From NCBI RefSeq assembly GCF_033473495.1, contig NC_088942.1, positions 2,046,001-2,110,000 on the forward strand: a DNA stretch of 64,000 nt, read 5' to 3'. Made by a program: the position numbers and the translations under genes. A model generated the notes under the pieces. It saw only the letters and a program-made list of their open reading frames with translations. It made no database searches and was not told where the DNA came from. Below are positions 11,023 to 23,352 of the stretch, piece by piece. Within the stretch, counting starts at the first letter, position 1, and each line of letters begins with the position of its first letter. This DNA is from Cercospora beticola (Eukaryota; Ascomycota; Dothideomycetes; Mycosphaerellales; Mycosphaerellaceae).

Positions 11023-12230
11023 TCAATCATCACTCATCTCTTCGTCTTCACTCTCGCTGTCCTCCACAAATGCATCGACATCCACGATAGCTTCTAGACC
11101 CACTTTGTGTTTCTCCACCCATGCTCGGACCTTGCTCTTGGAAACGACGATATTCCCGCTCGCCGTCTTGCGCTTCTCATAGACGTCCATCTCTTTCAGC
11201 GCGACCACGACATCCTCTGGCATGATCCAAGTCTTTTCTGCCAAGTCTTTCACGCTCAGCACCTTCTTACCGTGCCCTCCAAGTAAGACCTCCCTCGCAA
11301 CTGCTCCTGTCCAGTACTTGACATAGCTTTTTCTGCCGTCGGCGGAGAGGGGACGTTCGGGACCTCCGAATCGATTTTCTCTTCGCCCCAGAACATAGGA
11401 AGCTGCGATAAGTACTTGACCAAGCCCGCGCTTCTGCCAAGGTGGGAATACCACGATGCAGGCGAGATTGTTGTTGTCCCAAGACATCTTCTCTTTGGAG
11501 AAGAAGCCAATGACTTGTCCCTGCGGATTGCTCTTACTCGACGGATCGTGCAGGACCAAGGTGTAATAGAGAAAGGTTGAAGCATCGAAGAAGACCGACT
11601 TGGTTTCGAGAAACAGCTTGGCGAAGAGGCCTAGATTCTGGGAGTAGAGCTATGCAATTCGTCAGCAAAAGCACATCGGCCAGCGACGACTGAAAGATAC
11701 TTTGTGTTGCTCGCCATCGAGCTTCTGTATCGAGTAGTTATCCTTCTCGTAAACAATTTCGCCATGCGGTGGCTCAGCCTTCATGGGACACACTTTCTTC
11801 CTGCCATCAGCTTGTCTTCCATATTCTGCTTCTAGTGCTCCAGCCCATGACCTACACAATGCGCACTGAACTTTAACAGCTCGTTGGTGTACTTGAAGCA
11901 CCACTGGCACACATAGAGCCATTCGGTTTTCTTGCCGCCAACCAAATCTTCTGGGTAGAAGGACGGATATTCAGGTCTGATGTGCCGCTCGCCCAGGACG
12001 ATATTCTTGACATTGGGCTCCATCGGTCGCCTTCCGGCCGTTCGGTGAGGTGAGTGTATGCCCGGCGGGGCGATGGGCGCGGTGGAAACGGCCATGCTGG
12101 CGGTGCGCGCCCAACGGCGCGTGTTTGCAGCAAGCAAGGCCGGGAAGACGCGTTGCGTGAGATGACGGGTGACAATGACACGCGTCTTGGCATTGCCCGC
12201 GTCGCCCACGTCTCTCCACCTCACTTGCAC
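11023..12230 (-). CDS. SAS2: MYST-family histone acetyltransferase, Sas2-like
   Basis: Three exons: 12230-11856, 11796-11701 and 11649-11023, giving 365 aa. After a variable N-terminus come the C2HC zinc finger (CQWCFKYT, then His and a second Cys) and the CPMKAEPPHGEIVYEK block. The acetyl-CoA region follows as VIGFFSKEKMSWDNNNLACI, then FPPWQKRGLGQVLI (Q/R-x-x-G-x-G). The catalytic-Glu motif GGPERPLS is present. Short length, FCFKYT-like finger and layout fit Sas2 (H4K16 acetylation, silencing boundary) better than Esa1 or Sas3, as no chromodomain is present. The first intron uses an AAG acceptor, which gives the His-x3-Cys spacing of the family; the upstream CAG would break frame. The acidic C-terminus is EDSESEDEEMSDD. 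The exact start is uncertain; an in-frame Met before EPNVKNIVLG is possible. Confidence 0.85.
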
Positions 12231-12711
12231 TTTCCATCACTGGAAACACCAACATGCGTCACGCCAGCAGTGGAAGGCGTTTATCGCTCGCGCAAGCATG
12301 ACTAGATCATAAGAGAACTCATGTCGCTCAGGTTGTGACAATGCAGCGAGCAAGTCCAATCCTCGGGAAAAACGTGCGATGATTTTTCTATGGACAATTC
12401 ACTGAAGACCACGTTGTGGGGTTGGCAGAATAGCAATGATTTGCTGGCACATCAGGGCATACGGACATGACAATGGTTGAGTGAACTAAACGCGAACTCT
12501 GCTGAACTGTTCATAGTCTGTCATACCGTGAGGGACACTGCCCAGGCGTTTCATGTTCACCTTTCACGACAGTCTGGCCACGCTGATCAACACCACTCCC
12601 AAGCTTTACCTTCGTGGCATTCTTCGCCCTTCGAACGTCGCCGCAAAACGTCCTGTCTTCCTTCACGGCGCATTTGCCCATCCAAGACGTTGAACTGGTG
12701 CGGAAGAACCA
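12231..12711. other. Intergenic, no gene seen
   Basis: About 480 bp upstream of the Sas2-like gene and downstream of the next minus-strand gene. Nothing convincing was found; it should contain the Sas2 promoter. Confidence 0.4.
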
Positions 12712-13461
12712 TCATTGCGGTCTCTCGCTTGGATCACCTTCCGGCACATGAGCGTGCTTGACTTTCTTGCGCCTCGGATGCCCCTTAGCTGCCTCGCGGG
12801 CTGTATCACCTGAGAACTTCTCTGACTTCGTACCTCCAGTTGGTACACTCGGTCGGTTCGCCTCCTCGAAAGCCTTCTGAGCCGCAGCCAGGATATCGTC
12901 CTTGGTCTGGGCCTGCTGCTTCTTAGGCTTCGGCGCCTTCTTCTGGACCGTCTTGACCGTTCCATACCAATGATCAATCTCTTGGCCATGTGCTTTGATG
13001 TACTCCCCAACTCTCACCGCCAAGTCTTCGAACTTGCCACGGGAAGGCTGGTGTTGGATCTTGAGCCAGGCTCGAAGCTGCGTGTGGTCATCGAACTCGG
13101 TCTCTACCGTGTCGGTGGTGTAAGCCCTTATGAGTTGAGCGTTCGTCGGAATGTCCTTGCCGGTATTGGTCTGTCGAATCTTGTTGGGATCATCGCTGAC
13201 TTGGAAAGGAGCCCATTTCGGAGGTCTCACGTCGTGCTCATCTCTGGGAGAGCCTTTCGAATCGGATGTGTCGGACCCCTCTTCATGCTTCCTCTTTTTG
13301 GATGTGCTAGCCAATAATTTGGCGTCCTCCGTGACCGTTTGAGGCTCATCACTAGCGACTGTCAGGCCGCTCTTGGCAGCTTTTGGAGAGCTCTCGTCGG
13401 GAGCCTCTTCGTCGGGCGACTCCTCGCCGAACAACTCGAGCTCCAGAGAAATGCCAGGCAT
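12712..13461 (-). CDS. Lys/Glu-rich protein of unknown function
   Basis: Single-exon gene of 249 aa starting MPGISLELELFGEE. The first 80 residues are acidic and disordered in character. A more ordered middle part (about 105-165) contains AQLIRAYTTDTVETEFDDHTQ, RAWLKIQHQPSRGKFEDLA and a WYGTV motif. The C-terminus is a basic tail with several KKxKPKKQQ/RRKKVKHAH patches that look like nuclear localisation signals. I do not recognise the family; a nuclear or nucleolar role is only suggested by composition. The coherent acidic/ordered/basic pattern and lack of stops support a real gene. Confidence 0.6.
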   Translation of the reverse strand: MPGISLELELFGEESPDEEAPDESSPKAAKSGLTVASDEPQTVTEDAKLLASTSKKRKHEEGSDTSDSKGSPRDEHDVRPPKWAPFQVSDDPNKIRQTNTGKDIPTNAQLIRAYTTDTVETEFDDHTQLRAWLKIQHQPSRGKFEDLAVRVGEYIKAHGQEIDHWYGTVKTVQKKAPKPKKQQAQTKDDILAAAQKAFEEANRPSVPTGGTKSEKFSGDTAREAAKGHPRRKKVKHAHVPEGDPSERPQ

Positions 13462-14436
13462 GCTGTGCTTGTCGGTGTATCAGTGAAAGTCCTTCGAGCT
13501 GCTGTGTCGGCAACGTCGCCGTGTTGCCGGAGAGGAAGAGCTGACAAACCAAAAGCGGAAAGAGCAGTCTCTTTAAATCAAGCGATTGCTCGGGTGAATG
13601 AGCGCTTTAAGCGGCGCGTCCAGAAGAGCGCAGAACATCACATCTTCATGTGGAGCAGTCCAACGAAGGAAATAATTTGGTAAGACTGTTTGTATACAAA
13701 TACATTCGGACACAAACATCGAGGCGATGCGAATGGCTCTCGCCGGCACAATAAGACCTGAACCCCATTGCAAAGGCTATATCGAGGTTTCGATGCAGAT
13801 GAGCACAATGCACAATTCAACTGGAGAGCTGTCAAATGCATGGTCAAGATCTGATTCAACTTGGAAAATGAATCCAGAGGTAGGCTGATTGATCGTACTT
13901 GAGTCGACAACGGCGGCTCAGTAACGCAAAGCGTCGAACACCTGATCTGAAGCAAGGACCTTGAGCATGACATGCAGGAATTTGGAAACAATTAGGTTAG
14001 CCAACGAGCATGTATCTCATCGGTTGAACGCCATGCACCGCATCTTGAATTCGAGCAGGATTTATTCATAATCTGATAGAACATTTGTCGGAATTTGAGC
14101 TCTGTCTTGGCGAGACGCCACTCGCTGCAAACATGCCAACGCGTCGCGAGCTCCGAAGACGTTGTCATATTGACAATTTTGACGGTAATCTCAGGTCTCT
14201 CTGGTTGAGATATCGGGGAGGCACACTACCCTGGCGCTTCTAATGTTGGTACAGTATTGCACACACGAGGTCTGAGATTCTGCTCCTGACGAGGGTCGTT
14301 GTGCGGAGAAGATACTGGAAACCATGACTTCATTGCAGACGCGTCGAGGCGCGTCGACTTCAGGAGATCATCAACATTGACAACACATGCTTCTGCGACC
14401 TGCTACAGAGTATATCTTGAATCAAAGAACGCCAGA
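13462..14436. other. Divergent intergenic region
   Basis: About 975 bp between the lysine-rich unknown gene and the large Cys/His-cluster gene. No coding sequence was recognised. It presumably carries both promoters. Confidence 0.4.
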
Positions 14437-17400
14437 ATGGCAGCAACATGTCAGGCGCTGAATCTATCAGATGAACAGAAGTGCTCGGCAGAAGCTACTT
14501 CGGCCAATGGCTTATTTTGCCGCTTTCATGCAAAGCAGGCATACGGGCTGTATCGAGGATACAAACTGCGGAATGCGACATTCGATCACTTAGATGCCAA
14601 TCCACCAGCCTGGCTGTCTGGAAAGCTCTCGGATCAAGTCCTACGAAACATCTCTTTCGCAGATGTTGAAGATGAAAACACGCTCAATGAAGTGCATGAC
14701 CACCTGTTCAAAAGGTATGCTCTTTTGGATCGGGTAATCCGGGCACGCAAGCTTCATCAGCAGCATTTCTATCCTTTGGACCTCGATTATGGTCACAAAG
14801 CGTACGTAGACAAGCTTACGAACGAGCGCTTCGTCACGCTTCGTGCTCTTGAAAGACTCGAGAAAAGAGCCGCAGAAGTGCTCCACGCACAGAAAAAATG
14901 GTTCAAATTCGTACGACAGCAGCAAGAAGAGGAAGAAGAGGCCCGCGAGAACGAGAGCAAGCAGATTAAGCGCGAAGCCGCACTGTTCCGGCGCTATGTC
15001 AAGGATACTCAAGCCCGTATGGCAAGGAAGCGGCAGCGAGAAAACCAACGAAGACAAGAAGCACACCTGAACGAAGCATACAAGGAGCGCCAGAATATGA
15101 GCGAAGACGAAGAGCAGGAGCAGTGGGACCCCATTGAAGACGAGCTCGAGGAGGACCGAGAGAAATTTATCGATATCATGCGTCGCCTACTGTGGTTGAC
15201 TACCTCCGAAGAGACACTCACAGCACTTGATCAGGCTCCCTCACGAGCGGCACCGCAAGTCTCCAATGACACAGGCATGGAGCGTGCTGAGTCTCAGCCT
15301 TCGGTCACAGAGATTGTCAGCTCTGAGTCTGTTCCCAACAACCCTTCGAGTCGAGCATTGACTTCCAATAAAGTCATGAACAGAAATCAGAAGAAACGAG
15401 CCAAGAAGCAAGCGAAGGCCCAGGCTGCTCCAGCTGATGATGTGCCTTCCGATGACAGCCTCAAGATTGAAGTTAATGAAACAGCCGAGCAAATTGGGGC
15501 CCGGCTGCTCAGTGGGGAGGCCTATGACTGGAGAGGCGGTGTGAGTAAAGGTGGAGTCATGGCTGGAACGATGGAACACCCAGCGGAGCTACATGGCAAG
15601 ATCCTTGGCCTGCCGCAGGACGAAGTCGACAAATTGATCGAAGAGATTGGCGAGATCAAGCAACTGTTGCTGTGCAGACTCATTCTCGGGCAAGCAGCGT
15701 TGCTACCTGCTGCATTGCGAGCGTCCAGTCTGCAGGAATTTTTTCTGGACCCGGAGGTCAATGCCACGCAGCTCAGAGATCTTTGCCTGAGGTTGGAGCA
15801 GCCCAGCCTCCAGGAACTTCGCGATGCATGTGCCGATTTCGCACGAGGGGAATTAGAGGACAGCGATGATGAGGTCGATGAAGATGAAGAAGATGAGCAG
15901 GAAGCATACGACCGAAGCATTGCGCCTAAACCACACAGATTGTTCCGCAAGCAGAAACGAGCACTGCCAGACTACTGGAAGGCTAATCACGAGAAGCAGA
16001 GCAAAAAGCGGACTGTGTACAACGAAGGCGCAACCCGTGTAGACTTCGGAGACATTGACGACAATGGCCAGTTCCAGAGCAAGAAGATTCGCATCAGAGT
16101 CTGCGGTAAAACTATTTGGTGAGCACCAAGTTGCCGGTGGATTTTGCAAATATTAATGTGTTTACAGGAACTATCCCTCGGAGCGCTCTGTGAGCAGACG
16201 AGGGTGGCTACACTTCTCCATAATTGCGAAAGGCACGAAACTTGGGAGCGCCATCCAACTATGTCGTAACTGGAATGAGTTCTACGAGCTCAACATTCTC
16301 GCGCTTTTCGGATATTTTCCAAATGCTGCCTGGGGCGAATGGGCAGGGGATTCGGGACGCTCACGCTTCCTGTTGCTGGGCTTCATACCAAGATTCACCT
16401 TCTTTGATGCTCATCGCGTAACCACTCCAGAAGGCGGACCAGCTCGTGGCGCACCAATCGTCGAATGCAAGAATGTGATATGCGCCCACATCAAACGCAA
16501 CGATCCAGTCAGCCGGAGATTCATCCAGTATTTGATGTTATTCACCTCTGAGTTATGCATTCTAGTTCGTGATGCCAAAACTGGGCACATCATTCTCCAG
16601 CCACCAAAAGAGGAACAGTGGCTAGCGCGGACTTATATTGGAGGGCGCTGGAAAATCACGGGTGAAGTGAACGAGGAAATGCTTGAGCAATTCTCCGATA
16701 CGCATGCCTACAGCGATTTTCGATTTGGCTTCGACGAGCACTACGATTTGATCATCTGGGACCTGGAACCGGGTGAGCACTGGACCCAGCTGGAAAGCAG
16801 AGTGCACGACTGTCTCATCAAAGCGCATCGCCTCACAAAAGCGCTCGACGGCTACTATGTCGCGGCGCCCATTCTAAAGACAGTCCATCGCGACCACGAT
16901 TCCATGCGCTGTAGGGATGTACGCCCAGGTGAAATGTCCATATTTGACGATATGAACCACCCCGGAACACGCTCTCTAGACCGCATCATCGAGTTCAAGA
17001 ATGGCAAGCAAGCCAGCGCTCGCGACATGACCACAAAGGAGATTCACGAGAAATACTACAACGAGATTGATGCGGCTGAAGACGAGATCCTGTTTCCGGA
17101 GGAGTTGCAAGGGCTACAAATAACTGCCATTGGTGACCATGCCGATAGGATCAATCGTGAGCTTGAAGCCCAGGGGCCTAGTTTGGTGCGATTCGTCAAT
17201 GGCCTAGATACCGACGATGACTCTGATGCCGATCCGGATCTGGTCGAGCGACTCAATCGTCCACGCCTTGAGGCGGAGAAGAAGTCTAGTCGTCCGCAGC
17301 TTGAGGCGAAGGTGAAGTCTTCTCATGCAAAACCATCCAAAAGCCTCGCTTTGAGGCAAAAGAACGCAGCGTTCAATGGGAACCAGATCGCGTCAAGATC

Positions 17401-19008
17401 CGGGCCTGTGGGCAAGAGGAGACCAAAAAGTGCCAAAGAGTTCGAAAATCGGCTGCGAGAAGCTGGCGAGCGCGTGCACGATTGGCAAAAGGAGGAAGAC
17501 AAGTGTCCGAACGATTTTGCGCCCGATTGCGAATGCGCAGTCTGTGCTGAAGCTGAAGGATGGGAAGAATATATTGCCGAAGCTGCAAGATTGTTGGAAG
17601 ACGATACTGAAGGTTCGGATTGGAGCGATTCTGACATCCCCAGCCCCGAAGCCCTGTATGAAGTCTGCGATGCCGATCTTGAAGCTGTGGAATCGGACCC
17701 GAGAGAACTGAAGAGACTGAAGACATTCGTCTTCGGGCCTTACGCTCGGAGCGAGGACATTGACAAGCAATTCTGGCTCTTCACCGAACGCGAGAAGGCA
17801 AAGGTATGTTACTCATCACCAGGATACTGCCGATGGATGGCATGGCACATTACGAGAATTGTAATCCTGGCGACTCTATTTACTAACACCTGTCACAGGC
17901 GTTCAAGCCACAAATCCACGCTGCTGACATTGAACCGGGCGCCATGGAGCGCTACGCGGAGCTGCAGCAATTCCAAGAAGAATCACGGCGAGTGAACGCG
18001 AAATGCGGCTATATGCGTGGCAAGGCGGCGCAGACGCAGATGTGGTTGAATGTGCACCAAAGTGAGCACCGCCTAGTCTTCCGCGACCTTGAAGCCACAT
18101 ATGCGTTCGTTGGATTGTTCTTCCCTGCCGATCGCGAGAAGTATGGTGACGCAGTTGCGGATTGGCGACAAAATCTCGCGACCCGTACCAAGCTAGTCGA
18201 CAACCAGTACAAGGCGACGCAACTCCCTTACTACCGCGACTGGCGCAGCGATGAGCTTCTTCCTAAGGACTTCTGGCCTCCTTGCAAGAACAACGATGCC
18301 TATATCCCATTGGAGACAGCGAGCCGGCTCAAGAAGCCACCGCGGGAATGGGATGCCTTGACGAGACCAATCATCGCACGGTTGTATAAGGCAGGCATAA
18401 TCTCACCTTCGCCCATCAGTCTCCCTTGCGGACGCGCTATAGCCCGCGAGGACCCGATGACCGGCGAACAGAGAATGTTTATCGACTTTCGCAAGTCCCT
18501 CAATTTTCGAGGCGAGGCCATAGGCGACCGAAGCCATATTACTGACTTCCGAGCGGTTGACCTACTCGGACTCGCAAGGGAGCACAACATGCGCAATACA
18601 CCAGGCAAATCTCACTTCGCCCTGTTGCGCGTGTACAGCCATCCCATGTTCTGGCCGGTTGTAATTGGGTTCGATACACGCGAGTACATGACATTTGAAG
18701 ATTGTCGAGGGAGAGCTTGGTCTTGGAAGTTCTATCCGAAGGACGCTGCAGGAAGTCAGTGGAGTTTTCAAAACGCCCTTGACTCGAAGCTGAAGCGATG
18801 GCGACCACAACTTGGAAAGAACGTCCAGGTGAGGAGAGACATTGTGCTTGTGATGGGTAATACCCGGGAAGAACTGGAGCAGATGATGCTGGGAACTGTC
18901 TTTGCTCTGCAGACTGCGAATTGGAGGAATGAAGTGGACTTTTGGAGAAGTTTCGTCGATGTCGATTTTGAATTTCTGGATAATCTGGACAAGAAGTGGC
19001 TGGAGTGA
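14437..19008 (+). CDS. Very large unknown protein with N-terminal Cys/His cluster
   Basis: Three exons, 14437-16118, 16168-17803 and 17899-19008 (introns 49 and 95 bp, the second with a TACTAAC branch), giving 1475 aa. The start at 14437 puts a metal-binding-like cluster at the extreme N-terminus: C5, C16 (QKCSAEA), C27-R-F-H (NGLFCRFH), followed by QAYGLYRGYK. The order C-x10-C-x10-C-x2-H resembles zf-C3Hc3H domains of chromatin proteins. Residues about 140-290 form a Lys/Glu-rich coiled coil, with an acidic stretch near 500-520. The middle and C-terminal thirds are globular (GWLHFSIIAKGTK, FWPVVIGFDTREYMTFEDC). A second Cys-rich patch, CPNDFAPDCECAVC, lies near residue 1005. I believe related proteins exist in other ascomycetes, but no function is known to me. 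Confidence 0.75.
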
Positions 19009-20292
19009 GATATTTTGAAGCGGTGCCGCATAAACACTGCAGCTACGATTCGAGCATCTGATTGTCAATTAGTACTGGAATAGATGTATCCAATCCTTGA
19101 TCACTAGATGTTCCTAGAGACAGCAGGCGCTTGCGAATTGATGCAGTATAAGCAAGGGCTGATCGGCGGCGGTACGAAACGTACGAATTCTTGGCAGGAC
19201 AAATTTGACTTCAGCTTCTGCGCCTCGCACCTGACCGAGGCACTTTTCTGCGACCCATACTGCTCGTGTGCCGTGGAAGCTCCTCTCACATTCGACAGAT
19301 CGCAAACCTGACAGGAGAGAAAGGCAAGTCCGCGGCCCTCGCGTGCCGCTCTTCGCGCATCACCTACCGAGGCGTAACCAAAATTGTTGCAAGAGCGCCA
19401 ACCACGCTCAAACGTAAGCGACGTCGTCGAGCAAGGTTGCATGTACCAAGTTCAGTCTCCAGCATTAAGCGAAGTTGCGCGGTTGTGTCTGTACGAGACA
19501 CCTTGGCCAAACGACTTTGGCTACTTACTGTGGACATATTATCCGTGCAGAGAACGACTCTCGGTACGGTGTTGCCCCGGCATCGCTACTGCTGGATCGA
19601 GCCAAACCCCTTCGACGACTTCGTGCAGAGCCCATAAAGAGGAAATGCTGCAGGTATCCATGAATAGAGGTCATCTTAATCAAAGGAGGCATCGAAACCT
19701 CGTTGCGTTTCGAAGTAGCAGGGCTAGTTCCTAGCCAGTAACATGCCGGCAGTCCCCGAAAGCAGCTCATAAGTCGCAGGGCTACCATGAGACTTCGCAA
19801 TTCTATGTTAGTGTACGAGCTCAAGCATGCCTCGCTTGAGTAGGCCGCGAGTAACTTGCAGCTAGCCTGGAGAAACACCCGTCGATCTTCGACTGTCAGG
19901 ACATTTAACGATCCACTCCACAGCCGAATCTCGCAAAGCTTGATGGTCCTTCGTGGCTACTGTCGACCTTAGACCGCGCCATACTCGGCGGAGTCCTGTG
20001 CCAGTTGCTTCGCAAAGACATCGTATGACTGGTGTGGCGGCGATGGAGCAACTAGCTTCCCCAGTGGCGCTGCTTAGTTCTGCAATTCCAATGCACTCCG
20101 CAGCAGGACCGAACCAAGCGACATATGAATGGCCAAGTCGCTCTCATGCGAGGAAGTCAGGGTGGCATATAAGGATCTCCTCGCATTCATTGTCTCCTAT
20201 TATATCCCTACATAGAGATACTTCAACACAACACACCTCATCTGTGATTCTCAAGTCCCTTCAAGGCTCAGAGGCTCGACAGATTGCCCTCT
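19009..20292. other. Intergenic, no gene seen
   Basis: About 1.3 kb between the large unknown gene and the FAD oxidase. Open frames here are short, overlap on both strands and lack protein-like composition. The last 150 bp before 20293 has the pyrimidine/AC-rich look of a fungal 5' leader (ACAACACACCTCATC). Confidence 0.4.
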
Positions 20293-22087
20293 ATGCTTCG
20301 CACAGTCCTGACTCTAGGCTCAATCATCTCCACTGGTCTAGCTGCTCCCAACGCAGACGCTTTCGCAGCATGCAAGACTCTAGACGACAGATACTCTGAC
20401 CAGGTCGCGACAACCGGTGTCGATTTTCCTCTCGGTCTTGCATACACTCAAGCCCGAACGAGCTACTGGTCGCTCGCGAATGCCGACGTCAAGCCAGCAT
20501 GTATCTTCTTTCCCAAAACTGCACAGGACATCCAGTTCGCCGTTCAAACTTTGAATAAATACAATACCGCACCTTGGGCAATCAAAGGTACGTGGTGTGA
20601 TCCATGGTCACAAGCCTTGCGACGATTGGTCCTGACCGTCCGATAGGAGCCGGCCACAACCCCAATGTCGGATTCTCCAGCACGAAGGATGGTGTACTTA
20701 TCGCAACGCACGAGTTCATGGCGACGACAACTCTCGATTCGAACAATCTGGCCCACGTTGGACCTGGCAATAGGTGGATCGATGTGGCAAAGGCCCTGCA
20801 GCCATCCAACAGAGCCGTAGTCTCTGGTCGGCTGGGTGTTGTTGGTGTACCCGGCCTCACGATGGGAGGAGGATTGTCGTTTCTCTCGACACAATATGTA
20901 GGCCTTCACGGAGTCCTTATGCTTCATGACACTGCTAACACAGGACCCAGGGAATGACAGCAGATAACGTTGTCGAGTTCGAAGTGGTCACAGCGCAAGG
21001 CGAGCTCACCCGCGCGAATAGGAACCAGAACAGCGATCTCTTCTACGCAATGAAAGGAGGTGGTGGACAATTCGCTATCGTGACCGAATTTGTCATGCAG
21101 ACATGTAAGGATGTCCCACACCACACACTTCAAACTGCTGCGGCGAGACACTTACACTTCACCAATCGCAGATCCTATCGGCAAAGTTTGGGGTGGTCAC
21201 AAGATCTTTCCCATGTCACAGAAAGATGCTCTTCTAAAAGCTACACACAATCTTAACTCCAACTACAACGATACAAAAGCTGCCGTGATTGTCACTTACA
21301 GCTCGACTCTCGACACCCTAGTGGACATCTTTGTCGTCTTCATGTAAGCTATACTGAACAGTGGAGGTCTGTCTCACACATGCTAACTCCCATTTTTCTT
21401 TTCAGGTTCTATGACGGCCCTCAGCCAGGAACAATTCTCGACGAATTCAACGCCATCCCTTCTCTGATCGACCAGACCAAACCCAACAGGGACTACGCCG
21501 AGCTTCTCGACTCCAACAGCTTCTTCTCCCTACAAGGACAGCGCTACCTCATCCGCACAGGGACTCTGCCAAATCTGCCAGGTGCCCAAGGAGTCGATCT
21601 GTATAACTTTGCCTTCACGAGCTTCTTTGACGGCGCCAAGAAAGCCCAACTCTTGGAGATCGATAATTACATCTTTTCGATGGCTTTTCAACCCATCCCA
21701 CACCAGCTTGCGAGCAACTCGGTCAACAACCCAAGTGGCGTGAACCTCATCGGCCTGGATCCGAGGTACGGGGACAAGGTATTCTTGGAGTACGATGTTT
21801 CCTGGCTGTTGCCCATCACCGACCAGAAAGCCGCTGCAACGATCACGAACCTGACGCAGGCGGCGCAAGATTATGGTCGATCCAAATATGCCAATGTTCG
21901 GCCGACCAACTACCAAAGCGGAGATCTTGGATGGGGCTATCGGCCACTGTTTATGAACGATGCGATGTTCAATCAGGATCCTTTGAAGAGCTATCCAGCA
22001 GAATCGTATGCGAGACTCCAGCAGATCCAGCGGCAGAGAGACCCCAATGGCTTCTTTTCGAAGAGGACGGGAGGGTTCAAGGTGTAA
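20293..22087 (+). CDS. Secreted FAD-linked oxidoreductase (berberine-bridge-enzyme-like)
   Basis: Five exons: 20293-20587, 20647-20897, 20951-21104, 21172-21343 and 21406-22087 (introns 53-67 bp), giving 517 aa. An N-terminal hydrophobic stretch ending LAAPNADAF looks like a signal peptide. The FAD_binding_4 (PCMH) fold shows PACIFFPKTAQDIQFAV, the GAGHNPN loop whose His is the usual covalent FAD anchor, and GVVGVPGLTMGGGLSFLSTQYG. The usual second anchor Cys in the latter loop is absent, so mono-covalent FAD is expected. The C-terminal BBE segment is NVRPTNYQ...RDPNGFFSKRTGG. Fungal members oxidise sugars, alcohols or alkaloid-like metabolites; the substrate cannot be told here. It converges on the next gene 109 bp away. 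Confidence 0.9.
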
Positions 22088-22196
22088 ATGTTATACTGCT
22101 AGTGCAAACTATCATGCCGCGTTGCATGTTTTCCGCAGCCGGTCCATTCTCATGATCTGATACAGCCCTGGCTTGAGCAGTAAAACCCTAACATGG

Positions 22197-23147
22197 TTAC
22201 TTGACTTGCAAACCTTTCTGCTGAACCGCCATGTTGACCTTCACCGTAGGCACTTTGCTCTCGGGCGGTCCTCTCAGAGCCTTTTTCGCCTCGTCCCGAT
22301 AAGGCCTCCATTTCGGATTTCTCGCGAGCACATCCTGTGTAGCCTTCGTGGCGAAAGTGGAAAGCTTCATCGCCTGCTTCAAAACCATACTCTGCAATTC
22401 ATCGGCACTAGCACCTTTCTTCTGCGCCCGCGCAATTTCAAGATATGCCTCTCCAAGTACTTTATCCACTTCTGGACCACGTTGCCTGCGTACCATCTCC
22501 ACTTCTCTGAAAATGCGTTCAACAAGCGGAGCTCCACCAGGAATCGAACTGGCATACGCGAGTGTTGTGCGTCTCAGCATGTCGAGAGCCTCTGGGGCAT
22601 TGTATGTGCCGGCTTTGAGGCTCGTGATGATCTCCTCGATAAGATTGTCGACGCAGAGCTTTGCGGTTCTTGCTGCGAGGATGGCATTGTCGATTCCTGC
22701 GAAGTTCTTCCATATGCCGGCCCCTAGGATCACGGCAGCTCCAGCGGCACAGCCGAGCAGACCACCTGTGACTACTGCTGGAGCTGCGAGTGCCAGAGGA
22801 CCGGTATTGCTTTGTGATTTTGCATTATCAGTGGCATGTGCACTTTCTATTGCCTCGGGTTGCAAGTTTGACTTTGACCTCTTTGGATGTAAATTGGCAC
22901 CACGTCCACTTTGCTTCGATATATCTGGCTTTGCTCGTGACGCTTTTGATATGTTCGTTCCTGGCTTATAACAAGCGGATGAGTTGGGCGAAGGTTTAGT
23001 AGGCACTTCAGCTTTCCACGCTGAACCAGCTCCAGAGGCCGTGTCGGCCTGCTTCATCTTTGATGCTCTCCGCCTCGGATTTGGCCTCGCCTTCGTTTTG
23101 CCATTCTCGGCGGCCGGCACCGCAGAGTTAGTGGCGTTCAACGCCAT
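22197..23147 (-). CDS. Unknown protein with a central hydrophobic segment
   Basis: Single-exon gene of 316 aa from the ATG at 23147 (MALNATNSAVPAAENGKTK). The reading frame is open further upstream but without another ATG. The first 115 residues are basic and low complexity (RPNPRRRASKMK, several KxSK patches). A glycine/alanine-rich hydrophobic stretch (LALAAPAVVTGGLLGCAAGAAVILGAGIW) could be a membrane segment. The remaining 170 residues are helical: IDNAILAARTAKLCVD, LRRTTLAYASSIPGG, EMVRRQRGPEVDKVLGEAY, and a final WRPYRDEAKKALRG. The layout resembles small fungal membrane-associated proteins; I recognise no named family. Confidence 0.6.
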   Translation of the reverse strand: MALNATNSAVPAAENGKTKARPNPRRRASKMKQADTASGAGSAWKAEVPTKPSPNSSACYKPGTNISKASRAKPDISKQSGRGANLHPKRSKSNLQPEAIESAHATDNAKSQSNTGPLALAAPAVVTGGLLGCAAGAAVILGAGIWKNFAGIDNAILAARTAKLCVDNLIEEIITSLKAGTYNAPEALDMLRRTTLAYASSIPGGAPLVERIFREVEMVRRQRGPEVDKVLGEAYLEIARAQKKGASADELQSMVLKQAMKLSTFATKATQDVLARNPKWRPYRDEAKKALRGPPESKVPTVKVNMAVQQKGLQVK

Positions 23148-23352
23148 AGTCGCTGCATTGGGGCCAGAGATGCGCCAGCTACCCACATTCAGCTCTCAGG
23201 CTCTCGTTGCTGCGCTGGTTGGGAGTTCCATCAAGGCATGTTGTTGCAGAGCAAGCGAGGAGGATCTGCCAAGATCGCTCGATTCAAGTTCCTCGTGGTC
23301 GGATCCTTGTTCCTGCGCAATAGCTACGCTATCGCACTCCACTTTCACGCAT

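Noticed and set aside
22535..22555. T-loop-like sequence (GGAATCGAACTGG) suggesting a minus-strand tRNA
   Set aside because: Lies within a coding frame; no matching A box, anticodon arm or acceptor stem.
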